A DNA stretch of 64,000 bases from [Scytonema hofmanni] UTEX 2349. Its GTDB lineage: Bacteria > Cyanobacteriota > Cyanobacteriia > Cyanobacteriales > Nostocaceae. How positions within the stretch are numbered: position 1 is the first letter of the stretch; each line of letters starts with the position of its first letter. The notes below the pieces were generated by a model that saw nothing but the letters and a program-made list of their open reading frames with translations, made no database searches and was not told the origin of the DNA. A program made the position numbers and the translations under genes. The stretch spans positions 2,035,316-2,099,315 of the forward strand of contig NZ_KK073768.1 in the NCBI RefSeq assembly GCF_000582685.1. The letters are read 5' to 3'. This document shows positions 8,108 through 17,431 of the stretch, piece by piece.

Positions 8108-9832
8108 CTACGGTTGATAACGCAGGCTAAAATAAAAGCCTTCATCTTGGGCATTATTACCTTTATCGTTTAAATCGATGAAGGGTATTCCATAATCGAG
8201 TCGTAAAGTTAGGCGATCGATTCCTAATGCTTGATTCCACAATACCCCTAAACCTGCACTTGCTAAAAATCTTTGCCTGGGTAGTTTGTTAGGATTATCA
8301 GATTGATTCCAGATGGCTCCCATGTCGAGAAATGGTATAAGCTGAATAATGGATAATCCTGACTCGTTGCGTTTGACTGTGAATCGATCTTCGATCGCTA
8401 AACGAAAGCCATTATCCCCAGAACGAATATTTTGCCGATATCCTCTCACCGACTGTCCACCACCAATTACGAATTGTTGGGAAGGTAATAAGCTATCTGG
8501 TGTTAGTTGTAAATCTGCTTGAATCAGCAATAAGTTATCGTTATTCAGTTGTTGTACGCGCTGTGCTTGCGCCAACCAACTGAAAAAACGACCGTCAGGA
8601 ATAGAGCCATTATTTATGGTAGCATCAAATAAGCCAATACCAAAATTAAATTGCGATCGCACAAAAGTAGCCCCTTGCGGGTCGCGTTTGACATAATCTT
8701 GGCTAAACTTGATTACACTGGTACGACTAACTCCATTTTCATCGGGACCAATGCCAAAAGGGGTGGGAAGTCGATCAAAAAGAAAGGTTTGACCATCTTG
8801 ATAGGTAAATCCTAACGAAAGAGCAAATTCTTCTCTTGGCGATCGCACTAACGGCTGACGATAATTGATTTCATATAAATTTTCATCTGCCCGAATGCCT
8901 AATCTATTAAATGGAGCTTCGGTAATTTCATTCCGATTGGGAGCAACTCTAAATTGTACCTTGCCATTCATGGCGTTAACGGGAATTTGATAACTAAAAT
9001 CAAAAACGTCAGAACCACCTGAGAGGGTATGGTAATATGAGGCTGCCAACTCATCACCGATGCCGATTAAGTTGCGATCGCGCAATTCAATACCCAATCT
9101 TTCTCCACCAACGCTAGGTGGTGAATAGTTATCTACACCAAAGTTAACGGTTATCGGGTTCGCTTCTTGCACTCTGACAATGAGAATACTTTGACCAACC
9201 TTACCTGTAGGACGTAAACTAGCTTCCACATTGGTGAAAAGTGGATCGATTCGCAGTAACTTTAGTTGGTCTTCAAGTTGTATAGTATTAAGAGGGATGC
9301 CAGCACCAAGTTTGATGCGATCGCGAATATAACCTGGATTTAATCGCTTTGTTCCTTGAACTTGAATTTCTGATACACGTCCTTCGATGACACGAATTAC
9401 CACCACACCGTCTTTAGTTTGCTCAGTTACCGGAATTGCTCTGGAATTGATATATTTTTGATTTAAATAAAGCTGAGTAATTTTATCTGCGGCTTGTCTA
9501 ATTTCTTCAATCGTTAATTCTCGTCCGACATAGGGTTGTAAAATAGGGTTAAAGTCTTTTTCGCTAAAAACAGTGCTATCGACAACTTTGATTTGACGGA
9601 CAAAAGTGCGTTCGCTTGTTTCTGGTTTTGTTGCTGGGTTAATATCTGATGTCTGTGCAATTGGGGGAAATGTTACGTTATTTATATTGCCATCGTCAGC
9701 CGTAGCTTTTAGTGCTATGCAAACAATGCAGATTGAGTGCAGAATTAACAAACCATATCTGACACATATATTTTTGGTGCTATGGTAAAGACGTTTCGGT
9801 GGAACGTCTCTAGGATAAATTAGGGATTTCAT
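8108..9832 (-). CDS. TpsB-type outer-membrane transporter (ShlB/FhaC/HecB family)
   Basis: Predicted outer-membrane beta-barrel that exports a partner adhesin or hemolysin in two-partner secretion. Residues about 25-46 (YGLLILHSICIVCIALKATA) look like a Sec signal; a POTRA region follows (about 75-220: FVRQIKVVDSTVFSEKDFN, VIRVIEGRVSEIQVQG); the barrel runs from about 230 to 574 with SVRGYRQNIRSGDNGF, the typical R-G-Y motif of the barrel's L6 loop, and ends FYFSLRYQP. The first 22 residues are unusual: codons 10-18 (RDVPPKRLY) are encoded by a gtagagac-family palindrome at 9785-9813. The adhesin partner is almost certainly the divergent gene starting at 10102. Confidence 0.9.
   Translation of the reverse strand: MKSLIYPRDVPPKRLYHSTKNICVRYGLLILHSICIVCIALKATADDGNINNVTFPPIAQTSDINPATKPETSERTFVRQIKVVDSTVFSEKDFNPILQPYVGRELTIEEIRQAADKITQLYLNQKYINSRAIPVTEQTKDGVVVIRVIEGRVSEIQVQGTKRLNPGYIRDRIKLGAGIPLNTIQLEDQLKLLRIDPLFTNVEASLRPTGKVGQSILIVRVQEANPITVNFGVDNYSPPSVGGERLGIELRDRNLIGIGDELAASYYHTLSGGSDVFDFSYQIPVNAMNGKVQFRVAPNRNEITEAPFNRLGIRADENLYEINYRQPLVRSPREEFALSLGFTYQDGQTFLFDRLPTPFGIGPDENGVSRTSVIKFSQDYVKRDPQGATFVRSQFNFGIGLFDATINNGSIPDGRFFSWLAQAQRVQQLNNDNLLLIQADLQLTPDSLLPSQQFVIGGGQSVRGYRQNIRSGDNGFRLAIEDRFTVKRNESGLSIIQLIPFLDMGAIWNQSDNPNKLPRQRFLASAGLGVLWNQALGIDRLTLRLDYGIPFIDLNDKGNNAQDEGFYFSLRYQP
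9785..9813. repeat. gtagagac palindrome inside the TpsB N-terminal codons
   Basis: Imperfect palindrome gtaaagacgtttcgg...aacgtctctag lying within the first 20 codons of the minus-strand TpsB gene, so the repeat is either translated or the true start lies downstream. Confidence 0.65.
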
Positions 9833-9920
9833 AAGACATACTAGGAAGTGTGGAAACTGCGCCTTTGATATTCAGCAATAGACACTGACTGCTTGTTTAT
9901 GATGCGTTACCTGAAACCAA

Positions 9921-9943
9921 CAGACGTAGCAGTGCTACGTCTG
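9921..9943. repeat. Short palindrome (cagacgtagca/tgctacgtctg)
   Basis: 23-bp palindrome in the 270-bp divergent region between TpsB and the adhesin fusion. It shares the cgtagca/tgctacg core with the copies at 458 and 52338 but has shortened arms. Confidence 0.65.
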
Positions 9944-10101
9944 TTACATTTATTTTCTTTCTTCTGATGTCTGAGTATGTCATATCTGCGACTAAATCGG
10001 ATTTTTGTACTTTAAATAGTTACATTTTTTAGTGATTTCACTGAGATGCTCCAGATGAGCATTATATTGTGATTACACCCTTGAATTGCTACGAGCGTTC
10101 C

Positions 10102-13100
10102 ATGTCGCCATTAATCTCCATTATTATCGTCAACTACAATCGGGAAAATTACCTGGGAGAAGCGATCGCTAGCGTCTTAGGACAGACATGGCAAGACTTG
10201 GAGTTGCTAATTTGGGATGATGGTTCTACAGATGAATCAGAAAAAATCGCGAACAAGTTTGCTCAACAAGATCGGCGAGTACGGGTAGTAAAAGCACCTC
10301 ATTTAGGTATTGCGGCAGCGCGTCAAGCAGCAGCTTTGCAAACCACAGGAGAATACATCGGCTTCTTAGATAGCGACGATTTGCTGGCTCCTACCGCTTT
10401 AAAGGAAACTGCCGCTGTACTTGTACGCAATCCGGAAATGGGTTTTGTTTATACTGATTATTATGATATAAATGCAAGTGGTAAAGTTACCAGTTACGGT
10501 CATCGCTGTTCGATTCCCTACTCTTTTGAACGGCTGTTGGTAGACTTTATGACTTTCCATTTTCGCTTAGTTAGGCGATCTCTTTTCGAGCAAGTTAAGG
10601 GTTTTGAAGGTTCACCAGATGTCGTTGAAGATTACGATTTATGTCTGCGACTCTCTGAAGTTGCTGCTGTCGGACGGGTGAAAAAGCCACTTTACTATTA
10701 TCGGACTCATCCAGGGAATATTACCCAAGAGCGTAGATTGGAAATGCTTCTATTATCCCAGCGGGTAATTGCTGAAGCGTTAAAACGGCGGGGACTTGCT
10801 GAAAAATATCAAATTGATCTAGAATTATCCAACGGTCGGTTTTTATTGAAGCGCAAGCAAGTATTAGAAGACAGAAAAAAACAAAGCTTCTACAGTCAGC
10901 TTTTTCAACCAAATCAAGACTTAGACAAAAACTGCCATGTACTCTGCGGTTCCTTATTCGGTGACTCCTGCATAAGTCCTGTAAATAATAATTTCCGCTA
11001 TGTTGCACTAAGTCTTCTTCCCCTATTTGCAACGATAAGCGCGGGATTAGCTTCAGCGCAACAAATTATTCCCGCTGCGGATGGAACAAGTACGATTGTG
11101 ACGCCTAACGGAAATAGACTTGATATTAGTGGTGGTAAAACTTCTGGGGATGGGGCAAATTTATTTCACAGCTTTCAAGAGTTTGGCATTTCACGAGAAC
11201 AAATCGCTAATTTTCAGGCTAATCCAGTTTTGCAAAATATTCTGGGTAGAGTTACGGGGGGTAATCCTTCCATTATCAATGGTTTGATTCAGGTAACGGG
11301 TGGAAGTTCTAATTTATTTTTGCTGAATCCAGCTGGAATTGTGTTTGGTGCAAATGCTAGTTTAAACGTTCCTGGTGCTTTTACAGCGACAACGGCAAAT
11401 GGTATTGGATTTGGGAATCTTTGGTTTGATGCGATCGCCAATAATAACTATACTGCGTTGGTAGGCAAACCCAACGGATTCGCTTTTACAACTAACCAAC
11501 CAGGAGCAATTATTAATGCTGGGAATTTAGGTGTGGGGACGGGTCAAAATTTAACTTTATTAGGTGGTAAAGTAATTAATACTGGGCAACTTTCCGCTCC
11601 TGGGGGGCAAATCGTCGTTACTTCTGTTCCTGGACAAAATTGGGTACGCTTGAGTCAACCGGGAAATATTTTAAGTTTGGAAATTCAGCCTTTGAGCAAT
11701 GAATCAAACTCCACTATTCCCGTCGCTTCTTTACCAGAGTTGCTCACTGTGGGGAATACTGGTTTAACTGCTAATTCTGATGGTACTGTACAACTAACAA
11801 ATTCAAACCTGAAAATTCCAACTTCCCCAGGTACAACTATTATATCTGGCAAAGTTGATGTCTCAGGTTCCACCGGGGGTACAGTCAATGTTTTGGGTAA
11901 GCAAGTTGCGGTAATTAATGGAAATATTGACGCTTCTGGCAGTAATAATGGTGGTACGGTGTTAATTGGTGGTGATTATCAAGGTCAGGGAACGGTTCCC
12001 AATGCGAATCAGACTTATGTTGATGCCAACTCTGTGATTAATGCTGATGGTAAGTTGAATGGCAATGGCGGACGTGTTATTGTTTGGGGTAATGACAGCA
12101 CTCAGTTTTTTGGTAATATATCCGCTCGCGGTGGGGTTAATGCTGGGAATGGTGGTTTTGTGGAAGTATCTGGGAAAAATTTCTTAACTTTTCAAGGTTA
12201 TGTTGATACTTCAGCGAATAGCGGTAATTTTGGTACTTTATTATTAGATCCGAGCACATTAACGATTATCGATGCGCCTTCAGGTGGTAGTTTTGATGGT
12301 ACGGCTGGTAATATTCCTTTTGCATTACCTGATAATGGTGCGAATACGATTTCTTGGGGAGCTTTAAGTTTAGCGACAAATATCAACTTACAGGCTACTG
12401 GAAATATTACCATTAATTCCATTACTGGAGCTACCCCCGGAGTAACTACCCCAGGTACAGCGACATTGAACGCTGGAAATTTCAGCTTATCTTCTCAAAG
12501 CGGTTCTGTCATCTTTGCTAATCCTGATGACACAATCAGAAATACTGGGGGAAATATCAACATTTCTGGAGCGAGTTTATCTTTGGGTAATCTCGACACA
12601 ACTGGTAATTTTACCACTAGCGGTAATGTAAGCTTGTCTGCAACTGGCAATATTAATGCACGTAATATAATTGCCGTTGGAAATGGATATGGTTCTGGCA
12701 ATATTAATGTTACCACCACCAGCGGCGGAATTACCCTCAATCAACTAAATACAAGCAATAATAACGGCTTTACTCTTGGGAATGCGGCAGGAACAGTAAC
12801 TTTAACTGCCGCAGGCGATATCGTGACTAATACGATTGATTCCTCTTCAAATAATGGTTTTGGTTTGGGTACAGGTGGCACCATCATCGCCACTAGCGGT
12901 GGTAACATCACTACAGGAGCAATAAACTCTTCCGCAAACATCAACACTAGCGAACGTGGTGGAACTGCTACAGGTGGTGATGTAACTTTACAAACTACTA
13001 ATGCAGCTGGTAGCACAATTCGTTTTGATAGCATCAACACTCAAGCTGGTCAAAACGATCCTCAACAAGGTATCTTTACTACAGGTGGGAATGTGCAAGT

Positions 13101-15099
13101 TCTGACAAACGGACTTGTTCAAGGAACCGGAATTGGTGATACGATCGCCACTGGTGGAGGAACTGTTACAATTCGACATGATGGCGGAGCAGATAATGCG
13201 CCATTTATTGTTGGGGATGCAACTCTTAATGGTACAGCAGGAAGTATTAACGCGGGGGTAAACTCTATATCTGCCGGTAATCCTCCTTTTCCAGTTTTAG
13301 CTAATGGTGGATCTGTTACTATTGGTAATCCTGCGGGGATTACAATTAATTCTGTTAACACCGCACCAACATTAACGACAAACTCCTTAATCTCAAATAA
13401 TGCTCAAGCTGGTGTTGCTTTTCCTTTTACTTTTACAGCAAACACCAGCGATGTCAATCTTGATAATACCTCTATCGTCCTTGATGCGATTCAAGCCGGA
13501 ACATTAACGCGAGGTAACACCGTTTTAAATCCGGGAGATGTCTTAATTCCTGGTGAAACCCTTAATTATACATCATCAAGTAATGCAACTGGAGCAACTA
13601 ATGCTTTTACAGTTCGAGCAAGCGATCGCGTTTCTTCTTCACTACCTCAACAAGTAGGACTTAATATTACTCCACCACCAGAACCACCAGTTATACCACC
13701 AGAACCACCAACCCCAACTCCAACTCCTGATCCCTGCACAGTTCAATGCGATAATAATCCAGTTAAGCGGGATAACCGTGTTTCTATCACCACCATCCCC
13801 TCTGAGGGAAATCGATCGCTACTTGATACTAATCCCACTCCGGAAGACAAGTTTACCAGTAGAGTTGCGACTCAGTTGGGTATACCCATTCCCAACCGGA
13901 AAACATTGGATGATGGTAAAGCGATCGCTCAAAAGATTGAAAAAGCTACTGGTGTCAAACCTGCATTTATCTACATCAGCTTTGTTCCTGTAGAAATTAC
14001 TCCTTTATCTGTTTCCGGTAATAAACAACTTAATACTACAGCAGAACAGAACAGCGATCAACTCGAATTAGTCATGGTGACAGGAACAGGAAATCCGATC
14101 CGCAAACGGATACCCGAAGCGACAAAAGCCAAAGTTCTCAAAATAGCTGAGGAATTTCGCAACCAAATCGTGATTCCGCGAAATCGTCGCACTGACGGTT
14201 ATTTACCTTTCTCACAGCAACTTTATCGCTGGATAATTTCCCCATTAGAAGCAGATTTAGAAGCGCAAAAAATCGACAACCTAGTTTTTCTCCCAGATGT
14301 TGGTTTACGTTCTACCCCGATGGCGGCTTTACACAATGGTAAAGGATTTTTGGTAGAAAAATACAGTATTGGCTTGATGCCCAGTCTCACCTTAACCAAC
14401 ACTCTCTACACAGACATCAAAAAATCTCAGCTTTTAGCGATGGGAGTTTCTCAAACAACTCAAGGACAAGAGCCTTTACCAGCAGTTCCCCTTGAATTAT
14501 CAACATTGGTGTTTAAGCTTTGGCAAGGGAAATTATTTCTCAATAAGCAAGCGACTTTAGACAATCTCAGAGCTATCCGTCGTCAACAGCCTTTCGGAAT
14601 TATTCACATGGCAACTCATGCTGATTTTAACACGGGTCCTGTGAGTAATTCATATATTCAACTGTGGGAAGACAAGTTACGCTTAAACCAGATTCGGAAA
14701 TTAGGCTTTAATGAACCTCAAGTAGAGATGCTGGTGTTGAGTGCTTGTAGAACAGCTTTGGGAGATGAAGAGGCAGAAATTGGATTTGCTGGATTAGCAG
14801 TGCTGGCAGGTGTGAAAACCAGTGTTGCAAGTTTGTGGGCAGTCAATGATGCTGGTTCTGCCGCTTTGATGACGAAATTTTACCAAAGCTTGAAAACCTC
14901 TAGAATTCGAGCAGAAGCTTTAAGAGAGGCTCAAGTAGCGATGGCAAAAGGAGAGATTTACTTAAAAAACGCGCAAATACGAGGTTTGGGAGAAGTTGGA
15001 GGTTTACCTTTACCCGCTGATAGTATCCAGCAACCTGATGGACTATTATCCCATCCTTATTATTGGGCAGCATTTACAATGGTTGGCAATCCTTGGTGA
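10102..15099 (+). CDS. Giant fusion: GT2 glycosyltransferase + two-partner-secretion adhesin + CHAT protease
   Basis: 1,665 residues. About 1-250 is a family-2 glycosyltransferase (SIIIVNYNRENYLGEAIASV, DDGS, DSDD, VVEDYDLCLRLSE). About 298-321 is a signal-peptide-like stretch (RYVALSLLPLFATISAGLAS) immediately before a TPS/FHA N-terminal domain (about 321-460; GVFLNPAG-type motif LLNPAGIVFGANAS). Asn/Thr/Gly-rich adhesin sequence follows to about 1190, then a Pro-rich linker, then a C-terminal CHAT caspase-like domain with His (HMATHADF, about 1502) and Cys (LVLSACRTALG, about 1544). The reading frame is open throughout and no ATG, GTG or TTG codon lies between GT2 and the signal-like segment. 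A GTG at 10069 is an alternative start. An internal export signal is odd, since secretion signals are normally N-terminal. Partner of the TpsB gene. Confidence 0.88.
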   Translation: MSPLISIIIVNYNRENYLGEAIASVLGQTWQDLELLIWDDGSTDESEKIANKFAQQDRRVRVVKAPHLGIAAARQAAALQTTGEYIGFLDSDDLLAPTALKETAAVLVRNPEMGFVYTDYYDINASGKVTSYGHRCSIPYSFERLLVDFMTFHFRLVRRSLFEQVKGFEGSPDVVEDYDLCLRLSEVAAVGRVKKPLYYYRTHPGNITQERRLEMLLLSQRVIAEALKRRGLAEKYQIDLELSNGRFLLKRKQVLEDRKKQSFYSQLFQPNQDLDKNCHVLCGSLFGDSCISPVNNNFRYVALSLLPLFATISAGLASAQQIIPAADGTSTIVTPNGNRLDISGGKTSGDGANLFHSFQEFGISREQIANFQANPVLQNILGRVTGGNPSIINGLIQVTGGSSNLFLLNPAGIVFGANASLNVPGAFTATTANGIGFGNLWFDAIANNNYTALVGKPNGFAFTTNQPGAIINAGNLGVGTGQNLTLLGGKVINTGQLSAPGGQIVVTSVPGQNWVRLSQPGNILSLEIQPLSNESNSTIPVASLPELLTVGNTGLTANSDGTVQLTNSNLKIPTSPGTTIISGKVDVSGSTGGTVNVLGKQVAVINGNIDASGSNNGGTVLIGGDYQGQGTVPNANQTYVDANSVINADGKLNGNGGRVIVWGNDSTQFFGNISARGGVNAGNGGFVEVSGKNFLTFQGYVDTSANSGNFGTLLLDPSTLTIIDAPSGGSFDGTAGNIPFALPDNGANTISWGALSLATNINLQATGNITINSITGATPGVTTPGTATLNAGNFSLSSQSGSVIFANPDDTIRNTGGNINISGASLSLGNLDTTGNFTTSGNVSLSATGNINARNIIAVGNGYGSGNINVTTTSGGITLNQLNTSNNNGFTLGNAAGTVTLTAAGDIVTNTIDSSSNNGFGLGTGGTIIATSGGNITTGAINSSANINTSERGGTATGGDVTLQTTNAAGSTIRFDSINTQAGQNDPQQGIFTTGGNVQVLTNGLVQGTGIGDTIATGGGTVTIRHDGGADNAPFIVGDATLNGTAGSINAGVNSISAGNPPFPVLANGGSVTIGNPAGITINSVNTAPTLTTNSLISNNAQAGVAFPFTFTANTSDVNLDNTSIVLDAIQAGTLTRGNTVLNPGDVLIPGETLNYTSSSNATGATNAFTVRASDRVSSSLPQQVGLNITPPPEPPVIPPEPPTPTPTPDPCTVQCDNNPVKRDNRVSITTIPSEGNRSLLDTNPTPEDKFTSRVATQLGIPIPNRKTLDDGKAIAQKIEKATGVKPAFIYISFVPVEITPLSVSGNKQLNTTAEQNSDQLELVMVTGTGNPIRKRIPEATKAKVLKIAEEFRNQIVIPRNRRTDGYLPFSQQLYRWIISPLEADLEAQKIDNLVFLPDVGLRSTPMAALHNGKGFLVEKYSIGLMPSLTLTNTLYTDIKKSQLLAMGVSQTTQGQEPLPAVPLELSTLVFKLWQGKLFLNKQATLDNLRAIRRQQPFGIIHMATHADFNTGPVSNSYIQLWEDKLRLNQIRKLGFNEPQVEMLVLSACRTALGDEEAEIGFAGLAVLAGVKTSVASLWAVNDAGSAALMTKFYQSLKTSRIRAEALREAQVAMAKGEIYLKNAQIRGLGEVGGLPLPADSIQQPDGLLSHPYYWAAFTMVGNPW

Positions 15100-15103
15100 T
15101 GTT

Positions 15104-17260
15104 ATGTTTGTATTGAGAAACTTTATCAAACAGCCGGCGATTATTTCTAGTGCGATCGCCACAATGTTGCTCTTTGGAATTCAGCGCTTGGGAATGCTAG
15201 AACCGATAGAATTGAAGGTTTTTGACCAGATGATACAGATGCGGGGCAATCCTGGTTTAGATCCTCGCATCTTGGTTGTGGGAGTGACTGAAAAAGATTT
15301 GCAAAAGTTACAAAAATGGCCCTTATCAGGAGAAATTCTTGATAAGCTGTTTACGAAATTAGAACAATATCAACCGAGAGTAATTGGTTTGGATATCTTT
15401 CGGGATTTGCGAGTGGAGCCAGGTCATGATAAATTATTGCAACATTTACAGAAGAGCGATCGCATTATTTCTGTCTGCAAACATTCTGATTCTGTTAATT
15501 CTCCCACACCACCAGCAGCAGGAACACAACCAGAGCAAGTAGGATTTAGCGATGTGGTTGCAGACGCAGATGATATTATTCGGCGAAATCTACTATTGCT
15601 ACAACCAGAATCCACTTCAGCTTGTACAACTCCTTACTCTCTTAGCTTACAACTAGCACTGCGGTATTTGGGAAACATTCAACCCAAATTTTCTTTGAAT
15701 AAAGAACTGCAAATTAATAATACCATATTTAAACCGTTACAGAGGAACTCTGGAGGTTATCAGAAAGTAGATACAAATGGCTTTCAAATTCTACTAAATT
15801 ACCGTTCTGTTAACCCTGTCAAACTTGTCAGTGTTAGCCAAGTGCTGGGAAATCAACTCGATCCAGCATTAGTCAAAGATAAAATCGTCCTTATTGGCTC
15901 AACGGCACCCAGCATCAAAGATATTTTTAACACACCTTATAGCGCCAATCAACAAGATAACCCAAAAATGCCTGGAGTTGTTGTCCAAGCGCAAATGGTA
16001 AGTCAAATTCTCAGCGCTGTTGTCAACAAACAACCTTTATTTTGGTTTTTCCCTGAATGGGGTGAAGTTGTTTGGATATGGGTGTGGAGTTTAGCGGGAG
16101 GAATTGTGGCATGGCGAATTGAACATCCACTGCGTTTGACCCTTGCGACTGGGGTTATTTTAACTTCATTGTTAGGAATAAATTATATCATATTTACCCA
16201 AGCCGGATGGATTCCGGTAGTCTCTCCCGCACTAGGTTTGATAGTAGCGACAGCAAGTGTCGTTGCCTACAGCGCATTTCGCTACAAACGAGAGCAAGAA
16301 AAAATCGCACGACAAATTCAAGAACAAGAAAGAACCATCAAGTTATTGCAAGCACTTTTATCTGAAGGTGAGGATACAGATAATCAAACGCAAACAAGAA
16401 TTTATATCCTTGAAAAAGACACTGTAGTCAATCAACGGTATAAAGTTATTGAACCATTAGGTTCTGGTGGATTTGGGAAAACTTATTTAGCGTCAGATAC
16501 TCAGCGTCCAGGTAATCCGGAATGTGTAGTTAAGCACTTGCAACCCGCTCGTCAAGATAAAGAATTTTTAGATGTTGCTAGACGTTTATTTAAAACTGAA
16601 GGAGAGATTTTAGAACTTTTGGGAAAGAGCGATCGCATTCCCCAACTCTTAGCTTATTTTGAAGAAAGTCAACAATTTTATTTAGTGCAACAATTTATTC
16701 CCGGACATTCTCTCAGCGAAGAAATTAAATCTGGTAAACGTTTATCAGAAGCGCAAGTTATTGATTTACTCGAAGATGTTTTGCGGGTACTAATTTTCGT
16801 TCATAGTCATCATGTAATTCACCGAGATATTAAGCCGGCTAACCTCATTAGACGACAACAAGATAATCGTTTAGTTTTAATTGATTTTGGTGCTGTCAAG
16901 CAAATTCAATCTCAGCAAATTGAAGATAATCAATCGATTGCAATTGGTACTGCTGGTTACGCTCCTCCAGAACAACTATTAGGACATCCTAGACTAAATA
17001 GTGATATTTATGCTTTGGGAATGATTGGAATTGAAGCATTAACTGGAATATCTGCGAGGCAATTTCAAAGAAACCCGCATGGAGAATTAGTATTTAAAGG
17101 TGATTCACATGCCGATGCAGTAATTTGGTATAAGTTAGGTAATATTAGTCAAAAATTAGCCACTGTATTAGATAAGATGGTAGCTTACGACTTTATCCAA
17201 AGATATCAGTCAATAGAAGAGGTTTTACAGAGTTTGGAGAAGATTTTATTGCCGTTGTGA
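15104..17260 (+). CDS. CHASE2-domain sensor Ser/Thr protein kinase
   Basis: 718 residues. A membrane segment near the N-terminus, then an extracytoplasmic CHASE2 sensor (about 30-335; ELKVFDQMIQMRGNP, VVGVTEKDL, RVIGLDIFRD, DKIVLIGSTAPSIKD), then three membrane helices (about 345-425), a short coiled region and a Hanks-type kinase (about 445-715). Kinase motifs: GSGGFGKTY loop, VVKHL lysine, HRDIKPANL, LIDFGAVK (DFG) and GTAGYAPPEQ. The ATG at 15104 starts five bases after the stop of the CHAT fusion, implying one operon; an upstream in-frame TTG at 14996 would overlap the CHAT codons and is less likely. Presumably senses something outside the cytoplasmic membrane. Confidence 0.92.
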   Translation: MFVLRNFIKQPAIISSAIATMLLFGIQRLGMLEPIELKVFDQMIQMRGNPGLDPRILVVGVTEKDLQKLQKWPLSGEILDKLFTKLEQYQPRVIGLDIFRDLRVEPGHDKLLQHLQKSDRIISVCKHSDSVNSPTPPAAGTQPEQVGFSDVVADADDIIRRNLLLLQPESTSACTTPYSLSLQLALRYLGNIQPKFSLNKELQINNTIFKPLQRNSGGYQKVDTNGFQILLNYRSVNPVKLVSVSQVLGNQLDPALVKDKIVLIGSTAPSIKDIFNTPYSANQQDNPKMPGVVVQAQMVSQILSAVVNKQPLFWFFPEWGEVVWIWVWSLAGGIVAWRIEHPLRLTLATGVILTSLLGINYIIFTQAGWIPVVSPALGLIVATASVVAYSAFRYKREQEKIARQIQEQERTIKLLQALLSEGEDTDNQTQTRIYILEKDTVVNQRYKVIEPLGSGGFGKTYLASDTQRPGNPECVVKHLQPARQDKEFLDVARRLFKTEGEILELLGKSDRIPQLLAYFEESQQFYLVQQFIPGHSLSEEIKSGKRLSEAQVIDLLEDVLRVLIFVHSHHVIHRDIKPANLIRRQQDNRLVLIDFGAVKQIQSQQIEDNQSIAIGTAGYAPPEQLLGHPRLNSDIYALGMIGIEALTGISARQFQRNPHGELVFKGDSHADAVIWYKLGNISQKLATVLDKMVAYDFIQRYQSIEEVLQSLEKILLPL

Positions 17261-17291
17261 ATCCTTAACACAATTAATTGTGTTAAGGATT
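17260..17291. terminator. 32-bp perfect palindrome between convergent genes
   Basis: AATCCTTAACACAATT followed by its exact reverse complement, beginning on the last base of the kinase stop codon. It could form a long stem and end transcripts of the convergent kinase and DUF928 genes, although the U-tract on the plus strand is weak (caggctttt). Confidence 0.45.
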
Positions 17292-17431
17292 CAGGCTTTT
17301 ATCCAACGTGCTATTCAGCGTTATCAAGTTAAGTTGATAATTTATGACCCTAAGCAGAGTGTGCAGGGATAAACCAGTGCGATCGCCAAATTCTTCCCTC
17401 ATTCAAGTTTAAATTGTGTCAATACGAAACA

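Noticed and set aside
10850..11000. Sequencing frameshift separating GT2 from the adhesin
   Set aside because: An A7 tract is present, but the frame is continuous, both parts are intact and other frames stop quickly; kept as a true fusion with caution.
11685..13361. Several minus-strand open frames opposite the adhesin
   Set aside because: Low-complexity Asn/Thr/Gly codons leave the other strand open; these are shadows.
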